Shown piece after piece: positions 23,595 to 33,149 of a stretch of 44,976 bases of DNA. This DNA is from Thermoplasmata archaeon (lineage in GTDB: Archaea > Thermoplasmatota > Thermoplasmata > Lutacidiplasmatales > UBA184), in contig JAJYXQ010000065.1 in the NCBI GenBank assembly GCA_021796385.1, forward strand, positions 1 through 44,976, given 5' to 3'. Each line of letters opens with the position of its first letter. Position 1 is the first letter of the stretch. Position numbers and translations under genes: made by a program. Under the pieces are notes generated by a model, which saw nothing but the letters and a program-made list of their open reading frames with translations, had not been told where the DNA came from and did not search any database.

Positions 23595-23798
23595 CCTACC
23601 AGTTCTTTGGGGGAGATATCGGAACATGGTCCCCCGAGATGCACCCGCCAGACCTCCCTCGATGGAACCGATGCCCGCTGGGATCCGAGGACCCAGAAGG
23701 GTTCGGTTGCGATGGGCAGGATGGACCATGGGAACTAGACCGGAGCGATGGTGCCCTCACGTTATACCGAAAGGATTTGCGCTGAACCACCGAGCGGG

Positions 23799-24527
23799 TC
23801 AGTCCGAAGTTCGAGGTTGCCCGTTCAGACGATCTGGGACTTGGGGACCCTTCGAGGGCCCAGCCCCACCGTGCCCCGGGCGCGGAGATTTCCTGCGTTG
23901 GAGATACCCGACGGCGAACATCGCCAGCCACACGAACTCGGCGTAGGATACGTTCAGGAAGGCGACGGGTATCGAAAGGGCGAAGATCGCCGCCGAGAAG
24001 AAACCCTGGTTCCGGATGTAGGTCACCCATTCCCTGGGAATCCGCCGGATGAGGCGTCCCCGGCCGCTCGCATAGACCCAGAGCCCCCCGAGCGCGACGG
24101 AGGTCGCGATCTGGACCACGCTGAAGAAGACGACCCCGATGGGGTCCGTCCCGGAGGCGTTCAACACCTCCGTTGTGAACGGCAGGATCGCGATGAAGAT
24201 GAGAAAGGCACTGTTCCAGCGGATGAGGGCACTGTCGTAGTACTCGATGTAGTTGAACATCCGGTGGTGGGCCCGCCACCAGATCGCGATCACGAAGAAG
24301 GTGATGACGTAGGTGAAGAGCGTGTTGAGGAACGTCTGGCCGGTGAGGTACCGGGTCACCGCCGACCCGGTGTCGCCCGCGGGCACCACGAGACCGATGA
24401 CGAGGAGCGTCATCGCAAAGGCAAATACCCCATCGCTCAGGGCGAGGACCCGCCCGATGTCCCTTCCCCGGTAATCCCAGGGGGGTTCGTGGAGCATTAC
24501 AGGGGACCTCCCCTCGTCGTCCTCCAT
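23799..24527 (-). CDS. TMEM175-like potassium channel family (DUF1211)
   Basis: The 242-residue product carries the family signature near its start, RVLALSDGVFAFAMTLLVIG, where the usual FSDGVFAIAMTLL motif forms the pore helix. Six membrane segments follow the expected pattern, including YVITFFVIAIWWRAHHRMF with the typical W-x2-H-H. Prokaryotic TMEM175 proteins are potassium-permeable channels. A Gly/Pro/Arg-rich cytoplasmic tail ends the protein. The ORF start lies divergent from dihydroorotase across about 135 bp. Confidence 0.83.
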   Translation of the reverse strand: MEDDEGRSPVMLHEPPWDYRGRDIGRVLALSDGVFAFAMTLLVIGLVVPAGDTGSAVTRYLTGQTFLNTLFTYVITFFVIAIWWRAHHRMFNYIEYYDSALIRWNSAFLIFIAILPFTTEVLNASGTDPIGVVFFSVVQIATSVALGGLWVYASGRGRLIRRIPREWVTYIRNQGFFSAAIFALSIPVAFLNVSYAEFVWLAMFAVGYLQRRKSPRPGHGGAGPSKGPQVPDRLNGQPRTSD

Positions 24528-24662
24528 GTCGTGCTCTCAAGGGGAACTACGCCCGGGCTTATGGTTTCTGCCCGCGCCAGGAGACGAGGGACAACGCTCA
24601 TCCGTCCCTGACTTCTGGTACTGCTTCGTCCCTTTGGGGACAGGAGAAGGATTCCAGGATAG

Positions 24663-26033
24663 ATGCCCGCACGTCGGAGAGGGCGGATCAGGGAACCCCC
24701 TGCGGAGCCGGAACCTGAGCCCGTCATTGTCTTTGAAGGGCGAGGTTACTGGCGCGGCCGGATCACCGAGCTCGAGTTCGGGGTCGACCCGGAGGGCATG
24801 ATCACACGGGTCGCCAAGAACGTCCGCGGCTCCCCCCGTCGGAATCTGGGGGACCGCGTGGTCCTCCCGTCGGGCATCGACCTCCATGCCCACTTCCGCG
24901 ACCCGGGTCCGCCGGAGAGCGGGGAGAACCTGGACTCCGGCACGGTCTCCGCCGCCCTCGGTGGCATCTCCGCCGCGGTCGACATGCCGAACACGATCCC
25001 GCCCACGACCTCGGTCGAACGGGTCGTCGATAAGATCTCCCGGATCCGGACGCGCGCCCATGTCGATATCCTCCCGTACGCGGCGGTGACCGCCGGGGCG
25101 TCGCTACGGCGTCTCGGACTGGTAGCCGCAGGGTTCAAGCTTTTCTTGGCACCGACCACGGGCGAGATCAAGGTGCCGGAACCGGCCGAGGTCCCTCGCC
25201 TCTTGGCGGAAATCGAGTCCACTGGTCTTCCCGTCCATGTCCATGCGGAAGACCCGGCCAAGTTCAACCCCAGAGAAACGCCGACGGAGACGGATGCGTG
25301 GGATCGCAGCCGACCCGAGGCCGCCGAACTGTCGGCCATCGAACAACTCCGGGAGCACCCGCCCGGCCTGCGCCTTCATATCGCCCACGTGACCACGGTC
25401 GCTTCGGCTCAGAGGGCGCGGGAGATCGGGGCAGGGACCGAGGCCACCCCGCACCATCTGCTCCTCTCCTCGTCGCTCTTCGGTACCGCGTTCCAGAAAG
25501 TGAATCCGCCGCTCCGCACGGAATCCACGCGCGCGGCGCTCTTCCAACGGTTCAAGGAGGGAGGGATCCCGATGCTCGCCAGCGACCACGCTCCCCACCC
25601 CATCTCCCGGAAGGAGGCGCCGTTCGCGGAGGCGCCCTCGGGCGTGCCGGGCATCGAAACGATGGTGCCCCTCATGCTGGAACTTGTGCGAAGGACGGAG
25701 CTCCCGCTCCCGGTTCTCGTCCGGGCGGTGGCCCGGAACCCGGCCTACCACTTGGGGCTCCCCCGGGGGCGGCTCGAGAAAGGGTGCGAGGCGAACTTCT
25801 TCACGGTCGACTTCCGAACATCCCGCATTCTCCAGGCCCGGTCCCTGACAACTCGCTGCGGGTGGACCCCCTTCGAAGGACGCGCGGCCATCTTCCCGGT
25901 CGACCACTACCTCCGGGGAAGCCGCATCGTGGAGGACGGGGAGTTCGTCGGGGGCCCTCGTGGGAAGGCGATACGGGCTACCCCGCTCGTTCCAGCGACC
26001 CCGAAGGGTCCGACCCTCCCCGCCCCGACGTAG
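24663..26033 (+). CDS. pyrC: Dihydroorotase (pyrimidine biosynthesis)
   Basis: The 456-residue enzyme closes carbamoyl-aspartate to dihydroorotate in the de novo pyrimidine pathway. It shows the amidohydrolase metal motif GIDLHAHFRDPG (H75, H77, R79), the lysine that is carboxylated in GFKLFLAP, histidines in PVHVHAED and LHIAHVT, and the catalytic aspartate in ASDHAPH. The end PAYHLGLPRGRLEKGCEANF is typical. About 20 residues precede the first beta strand, a slightly long N-terminus, so a later start is possible but no in-frame ATG is available there. Confidence 0.92.
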   Translation: MPARRRGRIREPPAEPEPEPVIVFEGRGYWRGRITELEFGVDPEGMITRVAKNVRGSPRRNLGDRVVLPSGIDLHAHFRDPGPPESGENLDSGTVSAALGGISAAVDMPNTIPPTTSVERVVDKISRIRTRAHVDILPYAAVTAGASLRRLGLVAAGFKLFLAPTTGEIKVPEPAEVPRLLAEIESTGLPVHVHAEDPAKFNPRETPTETDAWDRSRPEAAELSAIEQLREHPPGLRLHIAHVTTVASAQRAREIGAGTEATPHHLLLSSSLFGTAFQKVNPPLRTESTRAALFQRFKEGGIPMLASDHAPHPISRKEAPFAEAPSGVPGIETMVPLMLELVRRTELPLPVLVRAVARNPAYHLGLPRGRLEKGCEANFFTVDFRTSRILQARSLTTRCGWTPFEGRAAIFPVDHYLRGSRIVEDGEFVGGPRGKAIRATPLVPATPKGPTLPAPT

Positions 26034-26356
26034 GCCGAGCGTGTCATGACACTGTGGGCACTCATCCTTCGAACGGTCGCTCCTTTCCACGAAGCCGATG
26101 CCTGTAAGCGGTATGCCTTCCCGGTGAGGGCTCCGGACACCGATGACGCCTCCCCTGGGTTCGGACCGGAAGAAGCGGGGGCCGATCCTTCGTACCGCTC
26201 CGGCATCACCAATCCCATCCGCCCACCCAGAAGGCCCGCTGCCGATGCTGCGACTTTGGGTGATGGCTCGGAGAGCCTTGAAGCGGAATCCATCTCCGCC
26301 TGTGTCGCTGACGGAGATTTCACTTGGGTTGGGTATGGCAAGAGGGGGATGACGGA

Positions 26357-27121
26357 TTGACCCCTTTGAACTCCCCGCTCCGGGCCACCTTCCTCCACCT
26401 TCCCGGGATTGGCCCGACTACGGAACAGAACCTTTGGCGGCAGGGGGTACGGGATTGGGGGGACCTGGAAAAGTTGGAGCGTTTTCCCGGGATCTCTTCT
26501 GGCCACCTCGACAAGGTCAAGGACGAGGCCCGGCAAAGCGAAGTAGCCTTCCAACGAGGAGACCCCGAGTACTTCGCTCGGGTCCTCCCCTCAAGAGAAC
26601 ATTGGAGGTTGTATCCCGACTTCCGGGGCCGGACCGCCTTCCTGGATATCGAGACGACTTCCTTCACCCCCCACTATGGGATCGTAACCTGCGTTACCGT
26701 GCACGGGGGCGGTAGCACCCGGACCTTGGTACAGGGGGAGGACCTCGAGGAGATTGGGAGCGTTCTTCGGCCCTTCGCCTTGCTCGTGACCTTCAATGGT
26801 TCACAGTTCGACGTCCCCTTTCTGAGGGCTCACTTCCCCCAGATCCGCTTCCCTCCCGCCCACGCCGACCTGCGGTGGCTCTTTCATCGGCAGGGTTTGC
26901 GCGGGGGATTGAAATCCATCGAGGCGCGGTTGCGTCTGGGGGATCGTTCCGGGGTCGAGGGAGTCGACGGATTGGAGGCAATCCACCTTTGGTACCAGCA
27001 TTGCCGGGGAGTAGCAGGTGCCCTGGAGCGCCTCGTGGCCTATAACCGCGCGGATACCGTGAACCTGGAACCCCTCATGGAATACGCGGTAAGACGACTC
27101 ACCCGAACGTTCTCGCAGTGA
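26357..27121 (+). CDS. DnaQ/RNase-H-like exonuclease with helix-hairpin-helix start (YprB-like)
   Basis: The product, about 254 residues, starts with a helix-hairpin-helix (LHLPGIGPTTEQNLWRQGV) and then has an RNase-H-like 3'-5' exonuclease fold: motif I FLDIETTSF, motif II TFNGSQFDVPFL and motif III with LVAYNRADTVNL. This matches the YprB family of metal-dependent nucleases that are often near or part of helicases. No ATG is placed well; a TTG at 26357 gives a compact start, while an in-frame GTG at 26324 gives 265 residues. It may act in DNA repair or RNA decay; no partner is adjacent. Confidence 0.78.
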   Translation: MTPLNSPLRATFLHLPGIGPTTEQNLWRQGVRDWGDLEKLERFPGISSGHLDKVKDEARQSEVAFQRGDPEYFARVLPSREHWRLYPDFRGRTAFLDIETTSFTPHYGIVTCVTVHGGGSTRTLVQGEDLEEIGSVLRPFALLVTFNGSQFDVPFLRAHFPQIRFPPAHADLRWLFHRQGLRGGLKSIEARLRLGDRSGVEGVDGLEAIHLWYQHCRGVAGALERLVAYNRADTVNLEPLMEYAVRRLTRTFSQ

Positions 27122-27235
27122 TGGGACCGGACCCCGTGGTAAACCGTCGACAATACTCCGTCGACTTGCCGGAGGGATCGTTCGGATGCGAGGAGGATGA
27201 CTTGAACGGCAGGACCCTCGGATGAAACCATCGTT
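27122..27235. other. Intergenic, nothing recognised
   Basis: The roughly 370-bp gap from 27122 to 27490 contains only the possible transposase remnant listed separately; this part shows no gene or RNA. Confidence 0.35.
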
Positions 27236-27445
27236 TCACCCGACGCAGATTGGCCCCGTCCCCCCCTGTGCGATCACGACGTGGACCTTCGGTCGCTGTC
27301 GAAGGTGGAGGGGCGTTTCAAGGCTCTCAGGTCCGTGTTCTCGTCGAGTCACCCTCGCACAGCCCGTCGCGTCAATCGCAACCGTACCGATGACATGGTA
27401 CTCCGAGTCACGACGCTTAGGAATCCGAACCTCCTCCTCATGCAT
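27236..27445 (-). pseudogene. Possible remnant of an IS5-like transposase
   Basis: The minus-strand frame reads YHVIGTVAIDATGCARVTRR and later RQRPKVHVVIAQ. This recalls the first catalytic aspartate of IS5-group transposases (VAIDATG followed by a KLHV strand). Nothing else of the enzyme is present, and the frame is closed by a TAA just upstream. The match is short and I hold it loosely. Confidence 0.25.
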
Positions 27446-27490
27446 TCCGGGTGCGACGAGTCGCTCTTTCGCCCTTGCGTACCGGCCTGT

Positions 27491-30400
27491 TTACGGATTT
27501 TCTGGTGGAGGGGGCAAGGTGCTCTGTGCCGGTGGGTACCCCACCTCCGGTCTTCGGTTCCTTCCTTGACGCTTCACGACGGCCAAGGCTACGGCAATGA
27601 CCACCAAGACCCCCAAGGTTCCAATCAGCACATACCCCTCGTATCCCGGTAATCCGAGGAATCCGGTGGTCTGGTTACCATTGCCCGGCGAGGTGGAACT
27701 TGTGAGGGTGATGGGCTGAGAGACTGGCGCACCGTTCACCTTGATCATCCCGGAGGAAGGGCTCCCCGTGTAGCCGTTCACCGTTCCGATCGTGAAGCTG
27801 TAGCTCCCGTTCGCTTCCTGGAAGGTGATCGTGGCCGTCGTGAAGCTCATGGTGGACCCATCCAGGGTCACCCACCAGTTCGTACCTGACGGCAGACCAC
27901 TCTCACTGAAGGTCACGGCATAAGTGGTCCCCGCGCTTGCCTTGGCGAACGCGATGGACACGGCCTTGGCTACCCCATTCACGGTCACGCTGCCCGACGA
28001 AGGTGTGGCCGTGTATCCTGCCACCGCCCCAACGGTGTACGAGTAGGTGCCGTTGACCTCGGTGAAGGCGATCGTGCTCCCGGTGGATATGTGGGTCGTG
28101 GTGCCTACCGTTACCGACCAAGATGTGCCTGACGGCAGTCCGCTCTCGGTGAAGGTCACGGCGTAGGTGGCTGAGGTCGAAGGGGTGAAGGTGATCGAGA
28201 CCGACTTCGAGTCCCCACTGATGGTCATGCTACCTGAGGCCGGTGTGGCGGTGTAGCCTGTCAGAGCCCCGACGGAGTAGGTGTAGGTGTTGTTCAGGTA
28301 GTTGGTGAAGACCACGCTCGTCGCAGTGGAAGACTGCGTGGTGCCATTGAAGGTGACGGACCAAGCGGTCCCGGCCGGGAGGCCTGTTTCCAAGAACGTG
28401 ACCGAGTACCGGCCCGAGCCCGTCGGCACAAAGGTGATGGCTTGCGTGACGGATTTCCCGCTCACGATCACCGACCCGGAGCTGAGGTTGGCCCGGTATC
28501 CCGGCACCGGCCCGATCGTGAACGCATAGGTCCCGTTCCCCTCGACGAACGTGATCGAGTTCCGGTTCGTGGCCTGAGTGGTCCCGTTCAACGTCACGCT
28601 CCAAGCGGTGCCCGAAGGTAGGCCCGCCTCCGTGAAGGTAACGGCGAAATTGATGGGAGTGACGGGGGTGAACGTGATCGAGGTCACGTCGGACGATCCG
28701 CTCACGATCAGTTTGCCGGAGGCAGGGGTGGCGGTGAACCCTTTCTCCGCCCCCACCGTGAAGGCATAGGTTCCGTTCGGTTCCACGTACGTGATGGTCG
28801 TCCCGACAGAACTGAGGGACTGACCCCCTAAGGTCACCAACCACGTCGTCCCGGAGGGAAGTCCGGACTCGGTGAACACGACGGAATATTGGTCAGGCGG
28901 GAGGTGGGAGAACGTGATGGGTTGCGACACCGGGGCGCCGTTCACGGTGAGCGATCCCGAGAGGGGACTGGCGGTGTACCCTGGGACATTCCCCACCGTG
29001 AAGGCATAGGACCCATTCACCACATGGAAGGTCACGGTGGAAGAGGTGGAACTGCTCATACTGCCGCCGAGGGCCACGGACCAGTTTGTCCCGGCCGGAA
29101 GACCCGCCTCGGAGAACGTCACAGGATACGTGGCGGCGGTGGAGGGATTGAAAGCGATGTAGACCGTCTGGGAGGCCCCGTTCACCGCCACCGTCCCGGA
29201 GGAGGGGGAAGCAATGTACCCGTTCACGGACCCGACGGTGTATGCATACCCTCCGTCCGTCTCGCTGAAGGTGATGGTGCTTCCCGTGGAGGTGAGTGTC
29301 TGGGCGTTCAGCGTCGCGGACCAAGATGTGCCCGCCGGGAGGCCGGTCTCGGTGAACCACACGAGATAGGAGGTCGGGGTGAAGGCGATGGCGACGGTCT
29401 GGGAGGCTCCGTTCACGCTCACACTACCCGAGGAAGGGGAGACGGTGTAGCCACTCACGGCTCCTACGGTGTACGAGTAGGTTCCATTGGGCTCACTGAA
29501 GAGGATTGTGCTTGTCCCAGAGGAAAGTGTTTGACCGTTCAGGGTGACAGACCAAGATGTGCCAGGGGGCAGGCCACTCTCGCTGAAGGTCACCGCATAG
29601 GTGGCAGATGTGGACGGCGTGAAGGTGATGGCGACGGTCGGGGGGGCCCCGTTCACGGTTACGGTACCGGAGGATGGGGAGGCGGTGTACCCGCTCACGG
29701 CCCCTACCGTGTACGAGTAGGTTCCATTGGGCTCGCTGAACGTGATCGTGCTGGTCGTGGAGGAAAGGGTCTGGCTGTTCAACGTCACCGACCAGGTCGT
29801 GCCCGATGGCAGACCACTCTCGCTGAAGGTCACCGCATAAGTGGCGGATGTGGACGGCGTGAAGGTGATGGCGACAGTCTGGGAGACTCCGTTCACGGTC
29901 GCACTGCCCGAGGATGGGGAGGCGGTGTAACCACTCACGGCTCCTACGGTGTAGGCATAGGTCCCGTTGGGTTCGATAGTGCTTATCGAGGAGGTGTTGC
30001 TCCCTTGTGAAATCCCATTCGTCGTAACGGACCAACCCGTGCCGGCGGGAAGGCCGGACTCCTTGAATGAGAGGGGGTACCCCGTGCCTTGGGAAAGGAT
30101 GGAGAGCGATCCGGTATCGTAAGTGGACACGTAGACGTTCCCGCTGGCACCGTCCCTTGCGAGACCGTCCAGTTCCGAGCCCGGCATCGTGACATTGCCA
30201 AGGATGGTGTTGGTCGCCCCGTCTATCACACTGACGTTGCCAAGCGTTGGAGCCCCTCCCGTTAGGTCGGCCAAGATGTTCCCCGTGCTGGGATCTACCA
30301 GCACAGGGCCGACTCCGTTAGCCCCTATGGGGTTCTCCATTGGAAGGCTCGCAACCAACGCCCCATTGGCCGCATCGACCACCATGAGGCACCCGCACGA

Positions 30401-31444
30401 GCTGCCACCGATGTAAAGGTCTCCGTTGACGGAATCGTAGGCAATGGGAGACGCCTCACCGTTGAGCACGCTATAGGGCAAGGAATAGTAGTTCACGACC
30501 CGATTCGTCGAGCCGTTGATCACCGTTACGTTAGAGAATCCCACCACGTAGAAGTCCCCGGTGGCCGCATCGTAGACGATGCCATTGGGGGAACTCACCC
30601 CCACCGTAACGGATCCCACGGTCTTGTCGGTGGCCCCGTCGATCACCGACACGTTACTGTCCGCCGTGGAAGTACCATTGAAGTTGGCCACATAGACTTC
30701 CCCGTTAACCGTATCGACGGCGATGGCGTCCGGTTCATACCCAACGGAAATGTTCCCAAGGTTCTTGCCTGTCATTCCATTGATGACGCTGACCCGGTCA
30801 TCTGCGTTGCAATTCGCGACATAGACCTGATCGTTAAGGGGGTCGAAGGTGGCGGCGCACGGACCCTCGCCCACAGCCACCGAAGCCACGACCGAGTCGT
30901 TAGTTCCATTGACGATGAGGACATTGCTATAACTGCCATAGAGGCCGTTCGATCCGTCATTGGTCACGTACATGTCTCCGGTCAGCGGATCCCATGCCAT
31001 ACCTTGAGGGGCATCATTGAAGCTGCACCCATAATTCCCGGAGAAGAGCGTGTCATTCGCAAGGCAGAGCGTCCACTGGATGAACCAACCCGTCCCGGAT
31101 GTCTGGGGGGCTCTATATTGACCTTCACGACTAGCGATGGAGACCCCGAACCCCCGTGGCTCTGCTGTACCGTGCTGATTCCGAAGGACATGCATGGATG
31201 CCATGGGACCGCAACTTGAGGGCACCCCAATCGGACATACACTCGAAAGGGCGACACTGGCCGGTGGCAACACTAGGGACGATGCCACCAGGATGACGAC
31301 GAAAGCGAGGGGGGTCAGCAGCCCCAAAGACAAGGAAGGTGCGGTCAATAAAGGTCGCTTTGCTCTACCGAAAGTGTTGCCCAGTTCTCCGGTGGGTGCT
31401 TTCGGCTGTCTGAGGGTTTTCCGATGGGAAGCGTTTTGCGGCAT
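27491..31444 (-). CDS. Giant surface protein: YVTN-type propeller plus ten 80-residue repeats and C-terminal anchor
   Basis: I chose the ATG at 31444 (1317 residues) because a TATA box lies 27 bp upstream. A membrane/signal segment follows (LGLLTPLAFVVILVASSLVL). Residues up to about 440 form a beta-propeller of YVTN type (DPLTGDMYVTNDGSN, NDQVYVANCNADD, GEVYVANFNGTS, each followed by VSVI-NG-T). Then come ten tandem repeats of about 80 residues of the form ESGLPxGTxWSVTLNG, NGTYxYTVGxVxGYTAxPSSGxVxVNG. A final helix (GYVLIGTLGVLVVIAVALAVV) and a basic tail anchor it. Such proteins in Thermoplasmata are cell-surface and often strain-variable. Function in adhesion or envelope structure is inferred. 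Confidence 0.85.
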   Translation of the reverse strand: MPQNASHRKTLRQPKAPTGELGNTFGRAKRPLLTAPSLSLGLLTPLAFVVILVASSLVLPPASVALSSVCPIGVPSSCGPMASMHVLRNQHGTAEPRGFGVSIASREGQYRAPQTSGTGWFIQWTLCLANDTLFSGNYGCSFNDAPQGMAWDPLTGDMYVTNDGSNGLYGSYSNVLIVNGTNDSVVASVAVGEGPCAATFDPLNDQVYVANCNADDRVSVINGMTGKNLGNISVGYEPDAIAVDTVNGEVYVANFNGTSTADSNVSVIDGATDKTVGSVTVGVSSPNGIVYDAATGDFYVVGFSNVTVINGSTNRVVNYYSLPYSVLNGEASPIAYDSVNGDLYIGGSSCGCLMVVDAANGALVASLPMENPIGANGVGPVLVDPSTGNILADLTGGAPTLGNVSVIDGATNTILGNVTMPGSELDGLARDGASGNVYVSTYDTGSLSILSQGTGYPLSFKESGLPAGTGWSVTTNGISQGSNTSSISTIEPNGTYAYTVGAVSGYTASPSSGSATVNGVSQTVAITFTPSTSATYAVTFSESGLPSGTTWSVTLNSQTLSSTTSTITFSEPNGTYSYTVGAVSGYTASPSSGTVTVNGAPPTVAITFTPSTSATYAVTFSESGLPPGTSWSVTLNGQTLSSGTSTILFSEPNGTYSYTVGAVSGYTVSPSSGSVSVNGASQTVAIAFTPTSYLVWFTETGLPAGTSWSATLNAQTLTSTGSTITFSETDGGYAYTVGSVNGYIASPSSGTVAVNGASQTVYIAFNPSTAATYPVTFSEAGLPAGTNWSVALGGSMSSSTSSTVTFHVVNGSYAFTVGNVPGYTASPLSGSLTVNGAPVSQPITFSHLPPDQYSVVFTESGLPSGTTWLVTLGGQSLSSVGTTITYVEPNGTYAFTVGAEKGFTATPASGKLIVSGSSDVTSITFTPVTPINFAVTFTEAGLPSGTAWSVTLNGTTQATNRNSITFVEGNGTYAFTIGPVPGYRANLSSGSVIVSGKSVTQAITFVPTGSGRYSVTFLETGLPAGTAWSVTFNGTTQSSTATSVVFTNYLNNTYTYSVGALTGYTATPASGSMTISGDSKSVSITFTPSTSATYAVTFTESGLPSGTSWSVTVGTTTHISTGSTIAFTEVNGTYSYTVGAVAGYTATPSSGSVTVNGVAKAVSIAFAKASAGTTYAVTFSESGLPSGTNWWVTLDGSTMSFTTATITFQEANGSYSFTIGTVNGYTGSPSSGMIKVNGAPVSQPITLTSSTSPGNGNQTTGFLGLPGYEGYVLIGTLGVLVVIAVALAVVKRQGRNRRPEVGYPPAQSTLPPPPENP
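27705..30080 (-). repeat. Tandem array of about ten 240-bp units inside the surface-protein gene
   Basis: Each unit encodes one ESGLP-type domain. The period is 240 nt, exactly 80 codons, between well-matched copies: the block starting near 29580 reappears near 29820 with only scattered differences over more than 100 bp. The units at the N-terminal side of the array are the most alike, which suggests recent duplication or gene conversion there. Confidence 0.8.
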
Positions 31445-31467
31445 GACAGGGAGCCAAAGCTCCCAAG

Positions 31468-31476
31468 GATATTCAC
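31468..31476 (-). promoter_or_regulatory. TATA box of the giant surface protein gene
   Basis: GTGAATATC on the minus strand, centred about 27 bp upstream of the ATG at 31444, consistent with leaderless transcription. Confidence 0.5.
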
Positions 31477-31537
31477 GACCGAGTCTCAACAAGTGGTCTC
31501 AAAATCGCGTCTCACGAAGATGCCTCGGCGTGGAAGA

Positions 31538-32497
31538 TCACGTTTTGGAGAAGGTGTGCAACCACGCCCGGTAGGCTTTCTCCGTCGGAAGGGACCACTG
31601 GACCACATAGTTGGTGTCGAGTTTGAAGGAGGGGACCTGTAGCAATAACATGTCCCCAAAAGCTCGAAGTCCGCCAAAAGTGCCCTTCTCCTCGGCGAGC
31701 TGGTCGATGCGGCTCTTCTCCTTGGAGTTTTCGATGCCACTCCGGCCATCGGAGACGAGCACGCGGACCGTTCCCTTGGGAAAACGGTGTGGGAAATGAA
31801 TCCGGATTCCCAAGCTTGAGTGGGGACCGACTTGCTTGATCAGGCCGGGGATGGGGCGGCTGACTACTTCCGTCGCGATCATCTCCTCCGCTTCGGCGCC
31901 TTGCTCCCCCACAAGGGATTCCGGGAGCGGGGCCCCCTGGTACATGCGTTCGGTCGGAGGGAACGTTTGACCGAAGACATAATGGATGGGACGCCGTTCC
32001 TTGGACCCGATCGGCTCGGCAAACTCCAAGTAGTGGGCAAGGACCCCCGGAGGGGTGAACTGGAACCCGCCTCGGCACAACCGGGTCGGAAAATTACTGC
32101 TCGCATATTGGAATTGTTCTCCGTCGGGAGGATCGATCGAGGCTACGGAAAGCCAGTACTTGCTCAGGAACCCAGACAGGATCCGGAGGGTGCTGGAGAA
32201 CTCGATACGGAGTCCTCCGAAGGGATCGATCACCACCGTAGCATCCGAATGGATCACTTCAACAACGGCTGCAGGCGCATCAGCTTCGCCTGATGCTTGT
32301 CCTGGCAGCGTGTAGGACCCTTCAGGGGAGCGTACTAGGTATCCGTCCTCCACCATGCGGGCAAGCCGGCGTGCGACGGTGGCCCGGGAAAGCCCCAGTT
32401 CCTCCATGGCCCCATGCACAATCTTATTGAAGGGTAGTGCTGGGCGCCCCGCCAGGGTTCGGGAAAGCCATTCATCGAACCCCAAGCCCTGTGTCAT
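31538..32497 (-). CDS. Winged-helix regulator-like protein with a large unknown C-terminal domain
   Basis: The start at 32497 (319 residues) gives MTQGLGFDEWLSRTL and leads into a winged helix at about 20-65 (FNKIVHGAMEELGLSRATVARRL, then MVEDGYLVRSPEGSY). The remaining 250 residues are rich in beta strands and aromatic residues with motifs such as VVIDPFGGLRIEF and GIRIHFPHRFPKGTVRV; I know no family for it. A possible ligand- or effector-binding domain would make this a transcription regulator. It is read in the same direction as the SRPBCC gene, 185 bp upstream, and ends close to the start of the giant surface protein, but that gene has its own promoter. Confidence 0.55.
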   Translation of the reverse strand: MTQGLGFDEWLSRTLAGRPALPFNKIVHGAMEELGLSRATVARRLARMVEDGYLVRSPEGSYTLPGQASGEADAPAAVVEVIHSDATVVIDPFGGLRIEFSSTLRILSGFLSKYWLSVASIDPPDGEQFQYASSNFPTRLCRGGFQFTPPGVLAHYLEFAEPIGSKERRPIHYVFGQTFPPTERMYQGAPLPESLVGEQGAEAEEMIATEVVSRPIPGLIKQVGPHSSLGIRIHFPHRFPKGTVRVLVSDGRSGIENSKEKSRIDQLAEEKGTFGGLRAFGDMLLLQVPSFKLDTNYVVQWSLPTEKAYRAWLHTFSKT

Positions 32498-32682
32498 GTT
32501 CCTAACCACACCGTTCAGAGGGGAAATTCGTTTCGGTATGCCCCTGAGGGTCCAGCGGGAAGGCAACCCCGGCTTGGCGGGGTACTTGGACCGCTCCAGA
32601 AACATGAGTCCCAAGCGAAGGAACCCACCCCCAAGAGGGCCCACCAGTCGGATCGGCGGCTCGCCGCCGACGGTGGGCAAAC

Positions 32683-33120
32683 CTACGGATGGACTTTGAG
32701 ATATGCCGCATCCTGCTCTGAAATTTGGTCTAGGGCCATCCGGACCGCCTTTCGCTGCAGGAAAAAGGGGATCCCGACCACCTTGATCTCGCCCATTGCG
32801 TGCACCCGAGTACCGGCAGGGACCGGCTCGTACGTGAGGGTCAGGAACGAACCCGGGGCGAGGGGACCTTCCCCGGCCACGACCCTCCATTCCAGGCGGG
32901 AAGGGGGAACGGTCGTGACCTCCCATGTGGAGTTCAAACTCTTTCCACGAATCTTTATGATCCGCTCGAGCACCGTCGTCTTTCCCTCGGACCGTATGAC
33001 CTTCTGAGCGATGATCTCGGGGTGGATGTGCGCGATCTCGGAGGTCGTGTGCTCTTGGAGGGCCCGCCAGAGGATGGCGGGCGAGAACGGCACGATCTCC
33101 TCATCCTCAAGATGGACCAT
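32683..33120 (-). CDS. SRPBCC-superfamily lipid/hydrophobic ligand-binding protein
   Basis: The 145-residue protein has the Bet v1/START-like pattern: a first strand (HLEDEEIVPFSPAILWRAL), a helix pair, alternating beta strands (KTTVLERIIKIRG, STWEVTTVPPSRLEWRVVAG, GSFLTLTYEPVPAGTRVHAMG), and a long C-terminal helix. Such proteins bind hydrophobic ligands in a deep pocket. The TATA box GTTTATAAT (33141-33149, minus strand) lies 25 bp upstream of the ATG, so the transcript is leaderless. Confidence 0.75.
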   Translation of the reverse strand: MVHLEDEEIVPFSPAILWRALQEHTTSEIAHIHPEIIAQKVIRSEGKTTVLERIIKIRGKSLNSTWEVTTVPPSRLEWRVVAGEGPLAPGSFLTLTYEPVPAGTRVHAMGEIKVVGIPFFLQRKAVRMALDQISEQDAAYLKVHP

Positions 33121-33140
33121 GGAGGACGTACGTGGCGGAG

Positions 33141-33149
33141 ATTATAAAC
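33141..33149 (-). promoter_or_regulatory. TATA box of the SRPBCC gene
   Basis: GTTTATAAT on the minus strand, 25 bp upstream of the ATG at 33120. Confidence 0.6.

Noticed and set aside
25104-26090. Minus-strand frame opposite dihydroorotase
   Set aside because: Antisense shadow; no conserved motif.
26046-26360. Short plus-strand frame after dihydroorotase
   Set aside because: No promoter, no motif, and no sign of coding composition; the 26034-26323 gap appears empty.
27705-30080. Tandem repeats as a CRISPR array
   Set aside because: The period is 240 bp, exactly 80 codons, with no spacers; the units are coding. I saw no CRISPR array or cas gene anywhere in the window.
32498-32926. N-terminal extension of the winged-helix protein to 32926
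   Set aside because: The extra part overlaps the SRPBCC gene in a different frame and is Gly/Arg/Pro-rich; the ATG at 32497 starts right before the winged helix.
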